Shown: positions 1 through 8,129, counted from the first letter of the stretch. The stretch: DNA of 16,410 nt from Collinsella sp. (GCA_014871665.1 WGSL01000046.1:1-16410), one strand, 5' to 3'. Translations and numbers: made by a program. Notes: generated from the letters alone by a model not told the origin.

Positions 1-36
1 CGGCATGACCAGAAGGACTATGACGTCATCTTTTAA
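1..36 (+). CDS. C-terminal end of an upstream gene (partial)
   Basis: Frame 1 is open from the window edge and ends at TAA (34-36), giving the 11-residue tail RHDQKDYDVIF. The codons (CAG, AAG, GAC, GTC, ATC) match the usage of the genes downstream, and the following 240 bases look intergenic, so this is probably the end of a real + strand gene. Eleven residues are too few to name a family. The alternative is chance: another frame also stays open here, from ATG at 5 to 166, but it runs straight through the palindrome at 106-161 and is less believable. Confidence 0.4.
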   Translation, partial: RHDQKDYDVIF

Positions 37-105
37 AGCCAATTTGTTCACTATGGCGCCCGCTCGCTGGCATTGCCAAAACATCGACGTTGCCGTGGTC
101 CTAAG

Positions 106-161
106 TAGTCATTGGGGACGTTCTTGTTTGACTAGTCGTTTAAGAACGTCCCCGATGACTA
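106..161. repeat. 56-bp intergenic palindrome (P1)
   Basis: The arms 106-125 and 142-161 are 20 bp each and pair at all but one position, which is a G-T. Between them lie the identical tetranucleotides GTTT (126-129 and 138-141) around a perfect central palindrome GACTAGTC (130-137) that shares the same centre. The arms contain GGGGACG/CGTCCCC. No T-tract follows, so it is unlike an ordinary terminator. It may be a dispersed REP-like element, but copy number cannot be judged from one window. Confidence 0.8.
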
Positions 162-219
162 TTTGAATTGCTAATTTGTGCGGGTTGTGGTTTTGTGACC
201 TGCTGAAATTAAAGATACT

Positions 220-255
220 GTACACCTGTACGTTAATTCGTCTTCGTAGTATATT
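220..255 (+). promoter_or_regulatory. Candidate promoter and operator of the YhgE operon
   Basis: A -10-like TATATT lies at 250-255, and the -35 region is weak. Just upstream, 220-231 reads GTACACCTGTAC, a dyad of GTACA and TGTAC around CC, of the size a dimeric repressor would bind. It sits where the -35 element would be. YhgE genes are often near TetR-type regulators, but no regulator is visible here and the assignment is speculative. Confidence 0.3.
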
Positions 256-274
256 GCTACCCGCAAAACTCAAT

Positions 275-316
275 ACCATTGTGCACTGAGACGCTAAAGC
301 GCCTACGTACAATGGT
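275..316 (+). promoter_or_regulatory. Inverted repeat in the leader of the first YhgE gene
   Basis: The arms 275-284 (ACCATTGTGC) and 307-316 (GTACAATGGT) pair over 10 bp with one G-T. They enclose a smaller dyad, CGCTAAAGCG (292-301). The right arm covers the ATG at 312, so if transcribed the hairpin would hide that codon, which argues that translation starts further downstream. It could equally be a DNA operator. Confidence 0.4.
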
Positions 317-362
317 TGTCGATAGTACGATTCGATTTAACGACAGGATGGATGGTCCAAGC

Positions 363-3128
363 GTGAGTCTCGGCAGCAAACTATCCAATGCAAAGGTGTC
401 CTTTGCGATATTTAAGCGCGACATTAAGCGACTGCTTGTGAACCCCGTCGCCTTGGTGGTTACCCTTGGCGTGTGCGTTATTCCCTCGCTGTATGCCTGG
501 TACAACATCGTGGCCAACTGGGATCCGTACGGAAACACCCAGGGTATCAAGATTGCCATCGCCAACAACGATCGGGGCACCCAAAACGACTTGGTGGGCG
601 AGCTCAACGCGGGCGACCAGGTTGTCGATCAGCTCAAGGAGAACGATCAGCTGGGCTGGACCTTCGTCGATTCGGCGTCCGATGCCAAGGAGGGCGTCGA
701 GAGCGGTGAGTACTATGCGGCCATCGTAATCCCCAAGAACTTCTCGGATAACCTGGTTTCGATGCTCGACGGTAACTACCATCAGCCCAAGCTTACGTAC
801 TACGTCAATGAGAAGAAGAGCGCTATTGCGCCCAAGGTTACCGACACCGGTGCAAGCACCATCGAGGAGCAGATCAACTCGGAATTTGTCTCTACGGTAG
901 GCAAGACTGTTGCCGGTATCGCCAAGGATGCCGGAGTCGATTTAAAGGACAAGGCAACCCAGACTCAGGATTCGTTGGCCGGTTCGGTATCAGAGGCTTC
1001 CGATACGTTGGGCGAAGTGCGTGATTCGATTGGCGACATGAATGCCGCCATCGATAAGACGAGTGGTTCCATTGCCTCGGCAGATGCGGCACTTGCCGGT
1101 CTGCAGGGTCAGGCGCCGTCGCTGACGCAGGCGATCTCCCAGGGCAATGACCTGCTGGGCGAGGCTCGCGCCACGGCGGGCAACTCTGTCGCCTCGCTCT
1201 CCAAGGCGCTCTCGGAAGGCAGCCTTGCGCTCACCAAGACGTCAGCCTCCGCAAACGCTGCGATTGGCAAGCTGACGGGCACGGTCGCATCTACGACTAC
1301 CCGTATCGACAACTCGCTTGAGTCTCTCCAAGCGACGATCGACCACAATAAGGCCGTTATCGGGCACTTGGAAATTCTCGTCAATGACACGTCGACAGGT
1401 TCCAAGGAAATTGACGCGCGCATTGTATCGATCATCGATTTGCTCCGCGAGCAGAATGAAAAGCTTCAGAGCATCAAGGACGGTCTGTCTGCGCAGTCGA
1501 GCGCCATGGCGAATGACGCTGCGGCTGTCTCGGGTGCCAGCGACGCTATCAATAATGCAATTCAGACCGGTGCGACCAACCTTGGCCAGGCTCAGACGGA
1601 CCTGGGTCAAAACGCGCTGCCGAAGGTCTCGAGCGCACTTGATTCGTTTGCCGCCGTCTCGGGTGATCTGACGGGAATCGTGTCTGGCCTCACGCCTACT
1701 ATTGCAAGTGCGCGCGGTACACTTTCGCAACTCAACGCCACGCTCGGTCAGGCCAAGACCACGCTGTCCCAGACCGATGCCTCGCTTGCCAAGGTCCAGG
1801 ACAAGCTCGCAACCGCCGCCAACGACATCGCGGCGCTACAGACCTCCGAGTCCATGGGCGAGCTGGCCGGCCTGATGGGCGTCGACGTCGATGATGTTGC
1901 AGACTTCATGGCATCTCCGGTCGAGCTGACCTCAAAGTCAATTTACCCGGTCAAGAGCTTTGGTTCGGGCATTGCCCCGTTCTATACCAATCTGGCGCTG
2001 TGGGTGGGCGGCTACGTGCTTATCGCCATCTACAAGCTCGAGGTCGACCGCGAAGGCATCGGCAGCTTTACCGCGCGTCAGGGCTACTTTGGCCGCTGGT
2101 TGCTCCTGGTGATCCTGGGCGCGTTGCAGGCCATCATCGTTACGGTAGGCGATCTGGTGATCGGCGTGCAGTGCGTCAGCCCGCTGCTGTTCGTGCTGGG
2201 CGGCATCGCCATCTCGTTCACCTACGTCAATATCATCTATGCGCTGTCCACCACGTTTAAGCATATCGGCAAGGCTATCGGCGTCATTCTGGTTATCGTG
2301 CAGATCCCGGGTTCGTCGGGCATGTACCCCATCGAGATGATGCCAGGCTTCTTCCAGTGGCTGCACCCGCTGCTGCCCTTTACCTACGGCATCAATCTGC
2401 TGCGCGAGACGGTCGGCGGCATGTATTCGTTCAACTACCTGTTTAACCTGTGCATTCTGGGCGTGTTCTTGATCGTGGCGCTCTTTATCGGCCTGCAGCT
2501 GCGTCCGCTGCTGCTCAACCTTAACCTGCTCTTTGATAAACAGCTCTCCACGACCGGTATGATGATTTGCGAGTCCAACGACCTGCCGCGCCAGCGCTAC
2601 TCGCTGCGCACGGCCATGCGCGTCATGCTCGATTCCGATTCGTACCGTCGCGAACTGCTCGATCATGCGGTCGCCTTTGAACATCGTTACCCGTACTACA
2701 TCAAGGGCGGTTTTGCCGCCGTGGTGGGCGTTCAGGTCCTGCTCTTTGTCCTGTCGACGGTTCTCGATATCGACAATAACGGCAAGATCATCCTGCTTGT
2801 CATTTGGATCATCTCGGTTATTGCCATCTGCGGCTGGCTGATCAATATCGAATATATCCGAGCGAGCCTCAATACCCAGATGCGCATCTCGGCGCTTTCG
2901 GATGAGGACCTGCGTCGCGAGATGCGCGAACACACGGCCGCCATTCCTGCCGCCCGCCACATGTTTGGCCTCAACGCCAGCGAGCGTGGTGCCAAGGGCG
3001 GCGATCAGTCCACGGGCCGCTTGCCGCATATCGGCTCGCACCATAAATCTCAGGGCAGCGACAGCACAGCCACAAATGATGGAGATACCACCGCGCTTGG
3101 CAAGCACTCCAAAGGAGGTGAGGCATAA
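363..3128 (+). CDS. YhgE/Pip domain membrane protein, long form with extra C-terminal region
   Basis: This is an envelope protein of the YhgE/Pip family, related to the phage infection protein Pip and distantly to EsaA of type VII secretion. The exact function is unknown. With the chosen start it has about 921 residues. One N-terminal membrane segment (about 26-49) is followed by the family signature WDPYGNT (53-59) and NNDRG. A long Ser/Ala/Thr-rich, coiled-coil-like extracytoplasmic region runs to about 530, and an ABC-2-like five-segment membrane domain (about 535-720) opens with GIAPFYTNLALWVGG. Unlike its neighbour it continues with two more membrane helices (about 781-801 and 808-827) and a polar, probably disordered tail. 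The frame is open from TTG at 279, with ATGs at 312 and 348. GTG 363 was chosen because GGATGG (350-355) lies at a sensible distance and because the short N-terminus then matches the next gene. The start remains uncertain; the family assignment is firm. Confidence 0.85.
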   Translation: MSLGSKLSNAKVSFAIFKRDIKRLLVNPVALVVTLGVCVIPSLYAWYNIVANWDPYGNTQGIKIAIANNDRGTQNDLVGELNAGDQVVDQLKENDQLGWTFVDSASDAKEGVESGEYYAAIVIPKNFSDNLVSMLDGNYHQPKLTYYVNEKKSAIAPKVTDTGASTIEEQINSEFVSTVGKTVAGIAKDAGVDLKDKATQTQDSLAGSVSEASDTLGEVRDSIGDMNAAIDKTSGSIASADAALAGLQGQAPSLTQAISQGNDLLGEARATAGNSVASLSKALSEGSLALTKTSASANAAIGKLTGTVASTTTRIDNSLESLQATIDHNKAVIGHLEILVNDTSTGSKEIDARIVSIIDLLREQNEKLQSIKDGLSAQSSAMANDAAAVSGASDAINNAIQTGATNLGQAQTDLGQNALPKVSSALDSFAAVSGDLTGIVSGLTPTIASARGTLSQLNATLGQAKTTLSQTDASLAKVQDKLATAANDIAALQTSESMGELAGLMGVDVDDVADFMASPVELTSKSIYPVKSFGSGIAPFYTNLALWVGGYVLIAIYKLEVDREGIGSFTARQGYFGRWLLLVILGALQAIIVTVGDLVIGVQCVSPLLFVLGGIAISFTYVNIIYALSTTFKHIGKAIGVILVIVQIPGSSGMYPIEMMPGFFQWLHPLLPFTYGINLLRETVGGMYSFNYLFNLCILGVFLIVALFIGLQLRPLLLNLNLLFDKQLSTTGMMICESNDLPRQRYSLRTAMRVMLDSDSYRRELLDHAVAFEHRYPYYIKGGFAAVVGVQVLLFVLSTVLDIDNNGKIILLVIWIISVIAICGWLINIEYIRASLNTQMRISALSDEDLRREMREHTAAIPAARHMFGLNASERGAKGGDQSTGRLPHIGSHHKSQGSDSTATNDGDTTALGKHSKGGEA
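3111..3120 (+). promoter_or_regulatory. Strong ribosome binding site of the second YhgE gene
   Basis: AAAGGAGGTG is a near-perfect Shine-Dalgarno sequence 8 bases before ATG 3129. It lies inside the last codons of the preceding gene, whose TAA directly abuts the ATG. This shows that the two genes are cotranscribed and fixes the downstream start. Confidence 0.85.
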
Positions 3129-5318
3129 ATGAAGAACATCCTGCATCTGTTTAAGCGCGATGTCCAAAACGTGTCTCGCTCCGTGATCGGCTTGGTTGTC
3201 GTGATGGGCCTCATTATCGTACCGTGTCTGTACGCGTGGTTTAACATCGCCGGCAGCTGGGATCCGTACGGCAACACCGGCAATCTTAAGATCGCCGTGG
3301 TCAACACCGATGAGGGTTACGAGAGCGATTTGATCCCCGTCGAGGTTAACGTGGGCGAAAACGTGACCGCCACCCTACGCGGCAACGAGAGCTTCGATTG
3401 GGTTGTGCTCAACAATCGCGAAAAGGCTATCGAGGGCGTTAAGTCGGGCGCGTACTATGCTGCCGTCGTTATCCCCAAAACGTTTAGCGCTGACATGATG
3501 ACGCTTTTCTCGACCGACGTGAAACACGCCGATATCGAGTTTTACGAGAACCAGAAGGCCAACGCCATTGCGCAGATCGTGACCGAGAAGGGCTCGAGTG
3601 CCGTTCAGAGCCAGGTTAACGAAACTTTTACCGAGACCATTACGAGCATCGGTCTTAAGACGGTGTCCAGCCTGCTCGATTACATGAGCACCGACCAGGT
3701 CAGCAACTTTATCGCCAACCTGTCCTCGACGCTTGGCGATTCGATTGAGGACCTGCGAGACGTTCAGGCAAATGCTTCGTCGCTGGCGGGCATTTTGAGT
3801 TCCACGTCCGATTCGCTGACGTCGGCGAGCGGCATGCTCAAGCAGACCGGTGCCGTCGATGAGTCGACAAAGCAGCTCATGGAACATGCCAAAAGTGGCA
3901 TCGATGATTCCAAAGAAGCGCTTAAGGCGGCAAACGATGCCATCGATGCCGCAATCGATGGAAGTGCGGGTTCGTTCGACAATGTGTCTGCCGAGCTCGC
4001 GAAGGCGTTCGACACCGCAAACCAGCATGTCGACCTTACGGTGTCCCAACTCAACGATGCCGCTGCGGCCCTCAATGCGCGCGCCAAGGATATCGATGCG
4101 ATGGCCGATCAGCTCCGCAGCCTTGCCGACCAGGTGAGCGATGAGAATTTGAAGGACGGCCTCAAGTCCGCCGCGACGTCGCTGGGCAGAATCGCCGTTG
4201 AGTACCGCAACAATGCCAAGGATCTGGCGGCTACCGCGAAGTCTCTCTCCGATAGCATGGCCGAGGTCAACAACTTGCGTGCCGAGGTCGATCAGGCCAT
4301 CGCTGATGCCAAGGCCGGCATCGCGGGTGCCAAATCCGATTACGATTCCACGTTCTCGGTTAAGGCCAAGGAGCTCAAGAAGACGGTTTCGGGCATTCTG
4401 GACTCGCTTGATGGCATCTCGGGCGACCTAGATAGCGCCGTAGGCGGCCTGACCGACGCATCCGGCTCGTTGGCGAAGGGCCTCTCCAAGGCCGCCAAGC
4501 TGGTCAACAAGGCTTCCGATCAGCTAGGTGAAGCGTCCGATAAGATCAGTGCGTTTAAGGATGAGCTCGATGGCGCCCTGATGTCGGACGACCTTGCCAC
4601 GATCAAGACGATGATTGGCAACGATCCCGAGGGTTTGGCCGTGTCGCTTTCCGGTCCCGTCGCGCTCGATCGCAAACCGGTCTATCCGATCCGCAACTAC
4701 GGCTCGGCCATGGCGCCGTTCTACACGATTCTGTCGCTCTGGGTCGGCTCGATCGTGCTGGCGGCCATGATGAAGGTGTCGGTTGACGATGAGCTTATCA
4801 ACGAGCTCATCCCCGTACGCCTACACGAGATCTACCTGGGTCGTTACTTGTTCTTTGGCGGTTTGGCTCTGCTGCAGGCAACGCTCGTGTGCGCGGGCGA
4901 CATCCTGTTCTTTGGCATCCAGTGCGACAACCCGCTGCAGTTTGTGCTGGCGGGCTGGGTCGCGAGTCTCGTGTTCTCCAATATCGTCTACACGCTTACG
5001 GTTTCGTTTGGCGATATCGGCAAGGCGCTCGCCGTTGTGCTGCTGGTCATGCAGGTCGGCGGTTCGGGCGGTACGTTCCCCATCGAGATGACTGGCCCTG
5101 TGTTCCAGGCGATCTATCCGTTCCTGCCGTTTACCCATGGCATTAACGCCATGCATGCCGCCATGGCTGGCGCCTACCATATGGAGTACTGGGTTGAGCT
5201 GGGCATTCTGGCGAGCTATCTGATTCCGTCGCTGGCCCTGGGCGTCGTCTTCCGCCGTCCGGTCATCAAAGCCAACGACTGGATCATCGAAAAACTGGAG
5301 TCGACAAAGCTAATTTAG
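3129..5318 (+). CDS. YhgE/Pip domain membrane protein, standard form
   Basis: This is the second member of the YhgE/Pip pair, 729 residues, of unknown precise function at the cell envelope. The order of parts is: short cytoplasmic start with FKRD, membrane segment at about 17-40, the signature WDPYGNTGNLK followed by NTDEG, a long Ala/Ser/Asp-rich helical extracytoplasmic region (to about 520), and a membrane domain of five or six helices (about 524-710) beginning AMAPFYTILSLWVGS and containing GGSGGTFPIEM. Both proteins share the same N- and C-terminal signatures but differ greatly in the middle, as expected for an old duplication. Its ATG follows the upstream TAA with no gap, so the two products probably act together, perhaps as a heteromer (inference). 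No terminator with a T-tract directly follows; a long palindrome at 5359-5458 comes next. Confidence 0.9.
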   Translation: MKNILHLFKRDVQNVSRSVIGLVVVMGLIIVPCLYAWFNIAGSWDPYGNTGNLKIAVVNTDEGYESDLIPVEVNVGENVTATLRGNESFDWVVLNNREKAIEGVKSGAYYAAVVIPKTFSADMMTLFSTDVKHADIEFYENQKANAIAQIVTEKGSSAVQSQVNETFTETITSIGLKTVSSLLDYMSTDQVSNFIANLSSTLGDSIEDLRDVQANASSLAGILSSTSDSLTSASGMLKQTGAVDESTKQLMEHAKSGIDDSKEALKAANDAIDAAIDGSAGSFDNVSAELAKAFDTANQHVDLTVSQLNDAAAALNARAKDIDAMADQLRSLADQVSDENLKDGLKSAATSLGRIAVEYRNNAKDLAATAKSLSDSMAEVNNLRAEVDQAIADAKAGIAGAKSDYDSTFSVKAKELKKTVSGILDSLDGISGDLDSAVGGLTDASGSLAKGLSKAAKLVNKASDQLGEASDKISAFKDELDGALMSDDLATIKTMIGNDPEGLAVSLSGPVALDRKPVYPIRNYGSAMAPFYTILSLWVGSIVLAAMMKVSVDDELINELIPVRLHEIYLGRYLFFGGLALLQATLVCAGDILFFGIQCDNPLQFVLAGWVASLVFSNIVYTLTVSFGDIGKALAVVLLVMQVGGSGGTFPIEMTGPVFQAIYPFLPFTHGINAMHAAMAGAYHMEYWVELGILASYLIPSLALGVVFRRPVIKANDWIIEKLESTKLI

Positions 5319-5358
5319 TGCGGCAACGTTAACGCTGATGTAGCACTAATGCCAGCGA

Positions 5359-5458
5359 GCGAGCCGCATTTGCGCCAAGGTGACGTGAAATGAAAGGGCG
5401 CTGACCTTCTGGTCGCGCCCTTGAAATTGAACGTCAGATTGGCGTGAATGCGGCTCGC
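5359..5458. repeat. 100-bp nested intergenic palindrome (P2)
   Basis: The outer arms 5359-5386 and 5431-5458 match at 24 of 28 positions. On the same centre sit an inner stem AAGGGCGC/GCGCCCTT (5394-5401 and 5415-5422) and an innermost GACC-TTCT-GGTC (5403-5414). The unpaired parts between outer and inner arms are 7 and 8 bases long. There is no T-tract after it. It lies 40 bases after the YhgE operon and could slow or end transcription, but its size and nesting resemble a dispersed palindromic element. Confidence 0.75.
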
Positions 5459-5472
5459 GCAGCGTCGGCCGG

Positions 5473-5496
5473 TCCGCCGTTCGGTAGAACGGCGGA
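5473..5496. repeat. Perfect stem-loop, 10-bp stem (P3)
   Basis: TCCGCCGTTC (5473-5482) pairs perfectly with GAACGGCGGA (5487-5496) across the loop GGTA. It lies 14 bases after P2. A-rich sequence follows rather than a T-run, so a terminator role for the + strand is doubtful. Confidence 0.65.
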
Positions 5497-5519
5497 ACAA
5501 AACGCTTTATTATGCTGGA

Positions 5520-5549
5520 TTGCGATGCAACGCCGGTTGTTGCTACAGT
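5520..5549 (+). promoter_or_regulatory. Candidate promoter for the EamA transporter gene
   Basis: TTGCGA (5520-5525) and TACAGT (5544-5549) are separated by 18 bases and would start transcription near 5556, about 100 bases before the EamA ATG. The match to consensus is moderate (4 of 6 at each box). An alternative -10, TATTAT at 5508-5513, lacks a -35 partner. Confidence 0.3.
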
Positions 5550-5553
5550 AGCG

Positions 5554-5579
5554 GGGCGTACCGGGGGTCCGGTGCGCCC
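5554..5579 (+). other. Stem-loop in the EamA upstream region
   Basis: GGGCGTACCGG (5554-5564) pairs with CCGGTGCGCCC (5569-5579), an 11-bp stem with one G-T and the loop GGGT, followed by TGTTTGTATTTG. If the promoter just upstream is real, this would be the very 5' end of the EamA mRNA. Otherwise it may be a weak terminator for the YhgE operon. Confidence 0.45.
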
Positions 5580-5657
5580 TGTTTGTATTTGACCATGAGG
5601 CGGCACGCAGCCATACGCGTGCGGACACCACGCCCAGATTGAGTGTGAGGACGTTCC

Positions 5658-6641
5658 ATGGCCCAATACGCTGCCAACGAAATCGAAAACTTGCCCGACA
5701 GCCCTGTGGCCCGCGAAGACTTGGGTGCCGGCGGCGCCTCTCGCGGTGCCGGCGCACGCTCGCCGCTGTTCTGGAAGGTCTTGCTGCTTTCGATAGCGGT
5801 CATCTGGGGCTATTCCTTCACCACCATGAAGGATGCGCTCGATACCATTCCGGTGTTCGAGCTGCTCTACGTTCGCTTCCTTCCGGCTTCGCTGGTTATG
5901 TTCGTCATCTTCCACAAACGCATCATCGCTCATTTCAATGCCCGCAACCTAATCGTCGGGCTTGGCATGGGCGCGCTCATGTGGGGTGCCTACGGTTTGC
6001 AGACGATTGGCCTGGCACAGACCACGGCAGGCAAGAGTGCATTTTTGACGGGTACCTATTGCATCCTCGTGCCGTTTGCGAGCTACGTCCTAAGCGGCGA
6101 AAAGCTTACCCGTTACAACTTGGGCGCCGCGTTGCTGTGCCTGGCGGGCATTGGCCTGGTGGCGCTCGATAGCGTCGAGTTCAATGTCGGCGATGTCATC
6201 ACACTGGGCGGCGCGGTCTTCTTTGCCATCCAGATGGCGGTGACCGCCAAGTACGGCCGTAAGATGGACATCAACGTCATCACGTTTTGGATGTTTGTGG
6301 GCAACGGCGTGCTGAGCCTGATCTCGTCGCTGTTATTCGAGACCCAAGCGCCGCTGTCCGTGTGGACGCCGAGCTTTATCGGTGTGATGGCGTTTCTATC
6401 GGTGGGCTGTACGTGTGTGGCTCTGCTCATCCAAAACGTCGGCCTGGCGCATGTCCCGGCCTCAACGGGCTCGCTGCTCCTTTCGATGGAGTCGCCTTCG
6501 GGTGTGCTGTTCTCGGTGCTGCTGATGGGGGAGGCGCTCACCTCGCGCCTGCTCGCCGGCTTCGCGCTCATCTTTCTTTCGATTATCTTGAGCGAGACGC
6601 ATTTCGATTTTTTGCGTCGAAAGCCGCGTCCGCAATTGTAA
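5658..6641 (+). CDS. EamA/DMT-superfamily transporter
   Basis: This is a 327-residue inner-membrane transporter of the drug/metabolite transporter superfamily with the usual ten helices in two EamA repeats. A hydrophilic N-terminal extension of about 36 residues precedes the first helix, which starts LFWKVLLLSIAVIWGYSF, a typical EamA opening. The first repeat carries FELLYVRFLPAS and the second ends with SMESPSGVLFSVLLMGEAL, the conserved segment around helices 8-9. The substrate cannot be told; amino acids or metabolites exported or imported are usual for the family. The start ATG has GAGG 7 bases upstream. The gene stands alone: a palindrome-rich gap lies before it and a strong terminator 12 bases after its stop. 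Confidence 0.9.
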   Translation: MAQYAANEIENLPDSPVAREDLGAGGASRGAGARSPLFWKVLLLSIAVIWGYSFTTMKDALDTIPVFELLYVRFLPASLVMFVIFHKRIIAHFNARNLIVGLGMGALMWGAYGLQTIGLAQTTAGKSAFLTGTYCILVPFASYVLSGEKLTRYNLGAALLCLAGIGLVALDSVEFNVGDVITLGGAVFFAIQMAVTAKYGRKMDINVITFWMFVGNGVLSLISSLLFETQAPLSVWTPSFIGVMAFLSVGCTCVALLIQNVGLAHVPASTGSLLLSMESPSGVLFSVLLMGEALTSRLLAGFALIFLSIILSETHFDFLRRKPRPQL

Positions 6642-6653
6642 ACAATTTGTTGC

Positions 6654-6678
6654 GCCGCCTCCCGGGGCGGCATTTTTT
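6654..6678 (+). terminator. Rho-independent terminator after the EamA gene
   Basis: GCCGCC (6654-6659) pairs with GGCGGC (6666-6671), extended by a T-G pair around the loop CCCG, and is followed directly by ATTTTTT (6672-6678). It lies 12 bases after the stop codon. This is a classic intrinsic terminator and separates the transporter from the M20 gene. Confidence 0.9.
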
Positions 6679-6690
6679 ATGCGTCGCCCT

Positions 6691-6712
6691 TAAAGTAGTA
6701 CCTTGTACTTTA
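6691..6712. promoter_or_regulatory. Dyad upstream of the M20 amidohydrolase gene
   Basis: TAAAGTA (6691-6697) and TACTTTA (6706-6712) form a perfect 7-bp inverted repeat with an 8-base spacer, 45 bases before the ATG at 6757. This is the size and place of a repressor operator. No convincing -35/-10 pair is visible, so the role is a guess. Confidence 0.3.
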
Positions 6713-6756
6713 CGCTATCAAAGTGCTTGCTGCAAAAACGTTACTGGAGGGCATCT

Positions 6757-8052
6757 ATGGCACCAGCACTGTCCGATCTTCAACCGCAATCAGCGCCCAA
6801 GGCCACCGCGGCGGCGCAGACCGCTATCGGTGACGGTCTTGTTGCAGAAGCTCAGGCTTTTGCAGACGAGCTCGCTGCGTGGCGACACGATTTACATCAG
6901 ATGCCCGAGCTGGGTAATAGCCTCCCGCAGACCTCTACGTATATCCAAGCGCGCCTGACCGAGATGGACATCCCATTTGCTACACTCGTCGATGGTTCCT
7001 GCGTTGTGGGCCTTGTCGGCGCCGGTGCCGCCGCGGCCCAAGGCAATGGCGTCTGCACGAATGAGCAGGCCGGTACGGTCATCATGCTTCGTGGCGACAT
7101 GGACGCCCTGCCCGTTGCCGAGGAATCCGGCGAGCCCTTTGCATCCACCAACGGCTGCATGCACGCTTGCGGTCACGATATGCACGCGACGGCGCTGCTT
7201 GGTGCGGCTCGTATGCTCAAAGCGCGCGAAACAGAGCTTGTTGATGCCAACGCTACGGTTAAGTTGCTGTTCCAGCCGGGCGAGGAGACCTTTGAGGGAG
7301 CACGCGCTGCCATCGCCGACGGCTTGCTCGAGAACCCGCGCCCTCAGGCGGCCTTTGCCATGCATGTCAACAGCCAGTCGCCGCTTGGCCTGGTGCTCTA
7401 CGGCAGCCCGGCGCTTTCGGGCGTGTGCGGTTTTCGCATCACGCTTCAGGGCAAGGGCGGCCATGGCTCGAGCCCCGAGATTTGCATCGACCCCATCACG
7501 GCCGGCGTGCATGTGCACCTGGCGCTCCAGGAGCTTATCTCCCGCGAGGTGCCGGCGGCCAAGGAAGTCGCGCTTACCGTTGGCAAGTTTGCCGGCGGCT
7601 TGGCGGCCAACGTCATCCCCGACACCTGCGTGCTCGAGGGAACGCTGCGCGGCTTTGATGTTGAGCTCATGGCTCACCTCAAGACCCGCATCGCGGAGGT
7701 CGTTAACGGCGTTGCCGCAACATATCGTACGCCGGCGACCATCGAGACGCTTTCGGATGTTCCGCCGCTTGTGCTCGACAGCGATATGACTCAGGCGTCG
7801 CTTGGCTACATGGGCGCAGTGCTGCCCAAGGCGGCTTTCTTGCCGCTATTCCATGCCATGGCGAGTGAGGACTTCGCGCTTATCTCGAGCGAGATTCCGA
7901 GCGCGTACTTTACCGTGGGCGCGGCCGTAACCGACACGGACGAACACTTTGCCCAGCACCATCCCAAGGCACGTTTTAACGATGCCGAGCTGCCGCTCGG
8001 TGCTGCGGCCTATGCCGCCGTCGCTTTGGGCTATATCGCCGACCACCGGTAG
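6757..8052 (+). CDS. M20 family (M20D-type) metal-dependent amidohydrolase
   Basis: This 431-residue enzyme is probably a cytoplasmic hydrolase of N-acyl amino acids or related amides (hippurate hydrolase, IAA-amino acid hydrolase and N-acetyl-diaminopimelate deacetylase subfamily). All metal-site motifs are present: LRGDMDALPV (111-120), HACGHDMHA (136-144), LLFQPGEE (170-177, with the catalytic Glu), ASEDFA (369-374) and a His pair near the end (401-402). GKGGHGSSP (232-240) marks the start of the dimerisation domain. Cys138 in CGHD is the M20D-specific metal ligand. The ATG was chosen because GGAGG lies 6 bases upstream; the open frame reaches back to a TTG at 6703 without a ribosome binding site. 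The exact substrate cannot be read from sequence. It appears to be a single-gene unit bounded by the terminator at 6654-6678 and the palindrome starting at its stop codon. Confidence 0.9.
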   Translation: MAPALSDLQPQSAPKATAAAQTAIGDGLVAEAQAFADELAAWRHDLHQMPELGNSLPQTSTYIQARLTEMDIPFATLVDGSCVVGLVGAGAAAAQGNGVCTNEQAGTVIMLRGDMDALPVAEESGEPFASTNGCMHACGHDMHATALLGAARMLKARETELVDANATVKLLFQPGEETFEGARAAIADGLLENPRPQAAFAMHVNSQSPLGLVLYGSPALSGVCGFRITLQGKGGHGSSPEICIDPITAGVHVHLALQELISREVPAAKEVALTVGKFAGGLAANVIPDTCVLEGTLRGFDVELMAHLKTRIAEVVNGVAATYRTPATIETLSDVPPLVLDSDMTQASLGYMGAVLPKAAFLPLFHAMASEDFALISSEIPSAYFTVGAAVTDTDEHFAQHHPKARFNDAELPLGAAAYAAVALGYIADHR

Positions 8053-8129
8053 TACCCAACCTTGCCTTTCAAGCCTGCGGGCATGGCCGTAAGGCCTATG
8101 CCCTTGTCTTTCAAGGCAATCTTGGGCAC
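8052..8129. repeat. Long imperfect palindrome after the M20 gene (P4)
   Basis: Two 37-base arms (8052-8088 and 8093-8129) flank the loop GTAA. About three quarters of positions pair, including the tip GGGCATGGCC/GGCCTATGCCC with one bulge and blocks such as CTTGCCTT/AAGGCAA. It begins on the last base of the M20 stop codon. A second GC-rich hairpin, CCGGCGCC/GGCGCCGG (8132-8148), follows at once. No T-tract is present. It could protect the 3' end or block readthrough, or be another intergenic palindromic element. Confidence 0.6.

Noticed and set aside
20..29. Perfect 10-bp palindrome ATGACGTCAT
   Set aside because: It overlaps the probable end of a coding region, and a single short palindrome of this size is expected by chance.
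5..166. 53-codon open frame at the window start
   Set aside because: It runs through the palindrome P1 and lacks a proper ribosome binding site; frame 1 ending at 36 is the more natural gene end.
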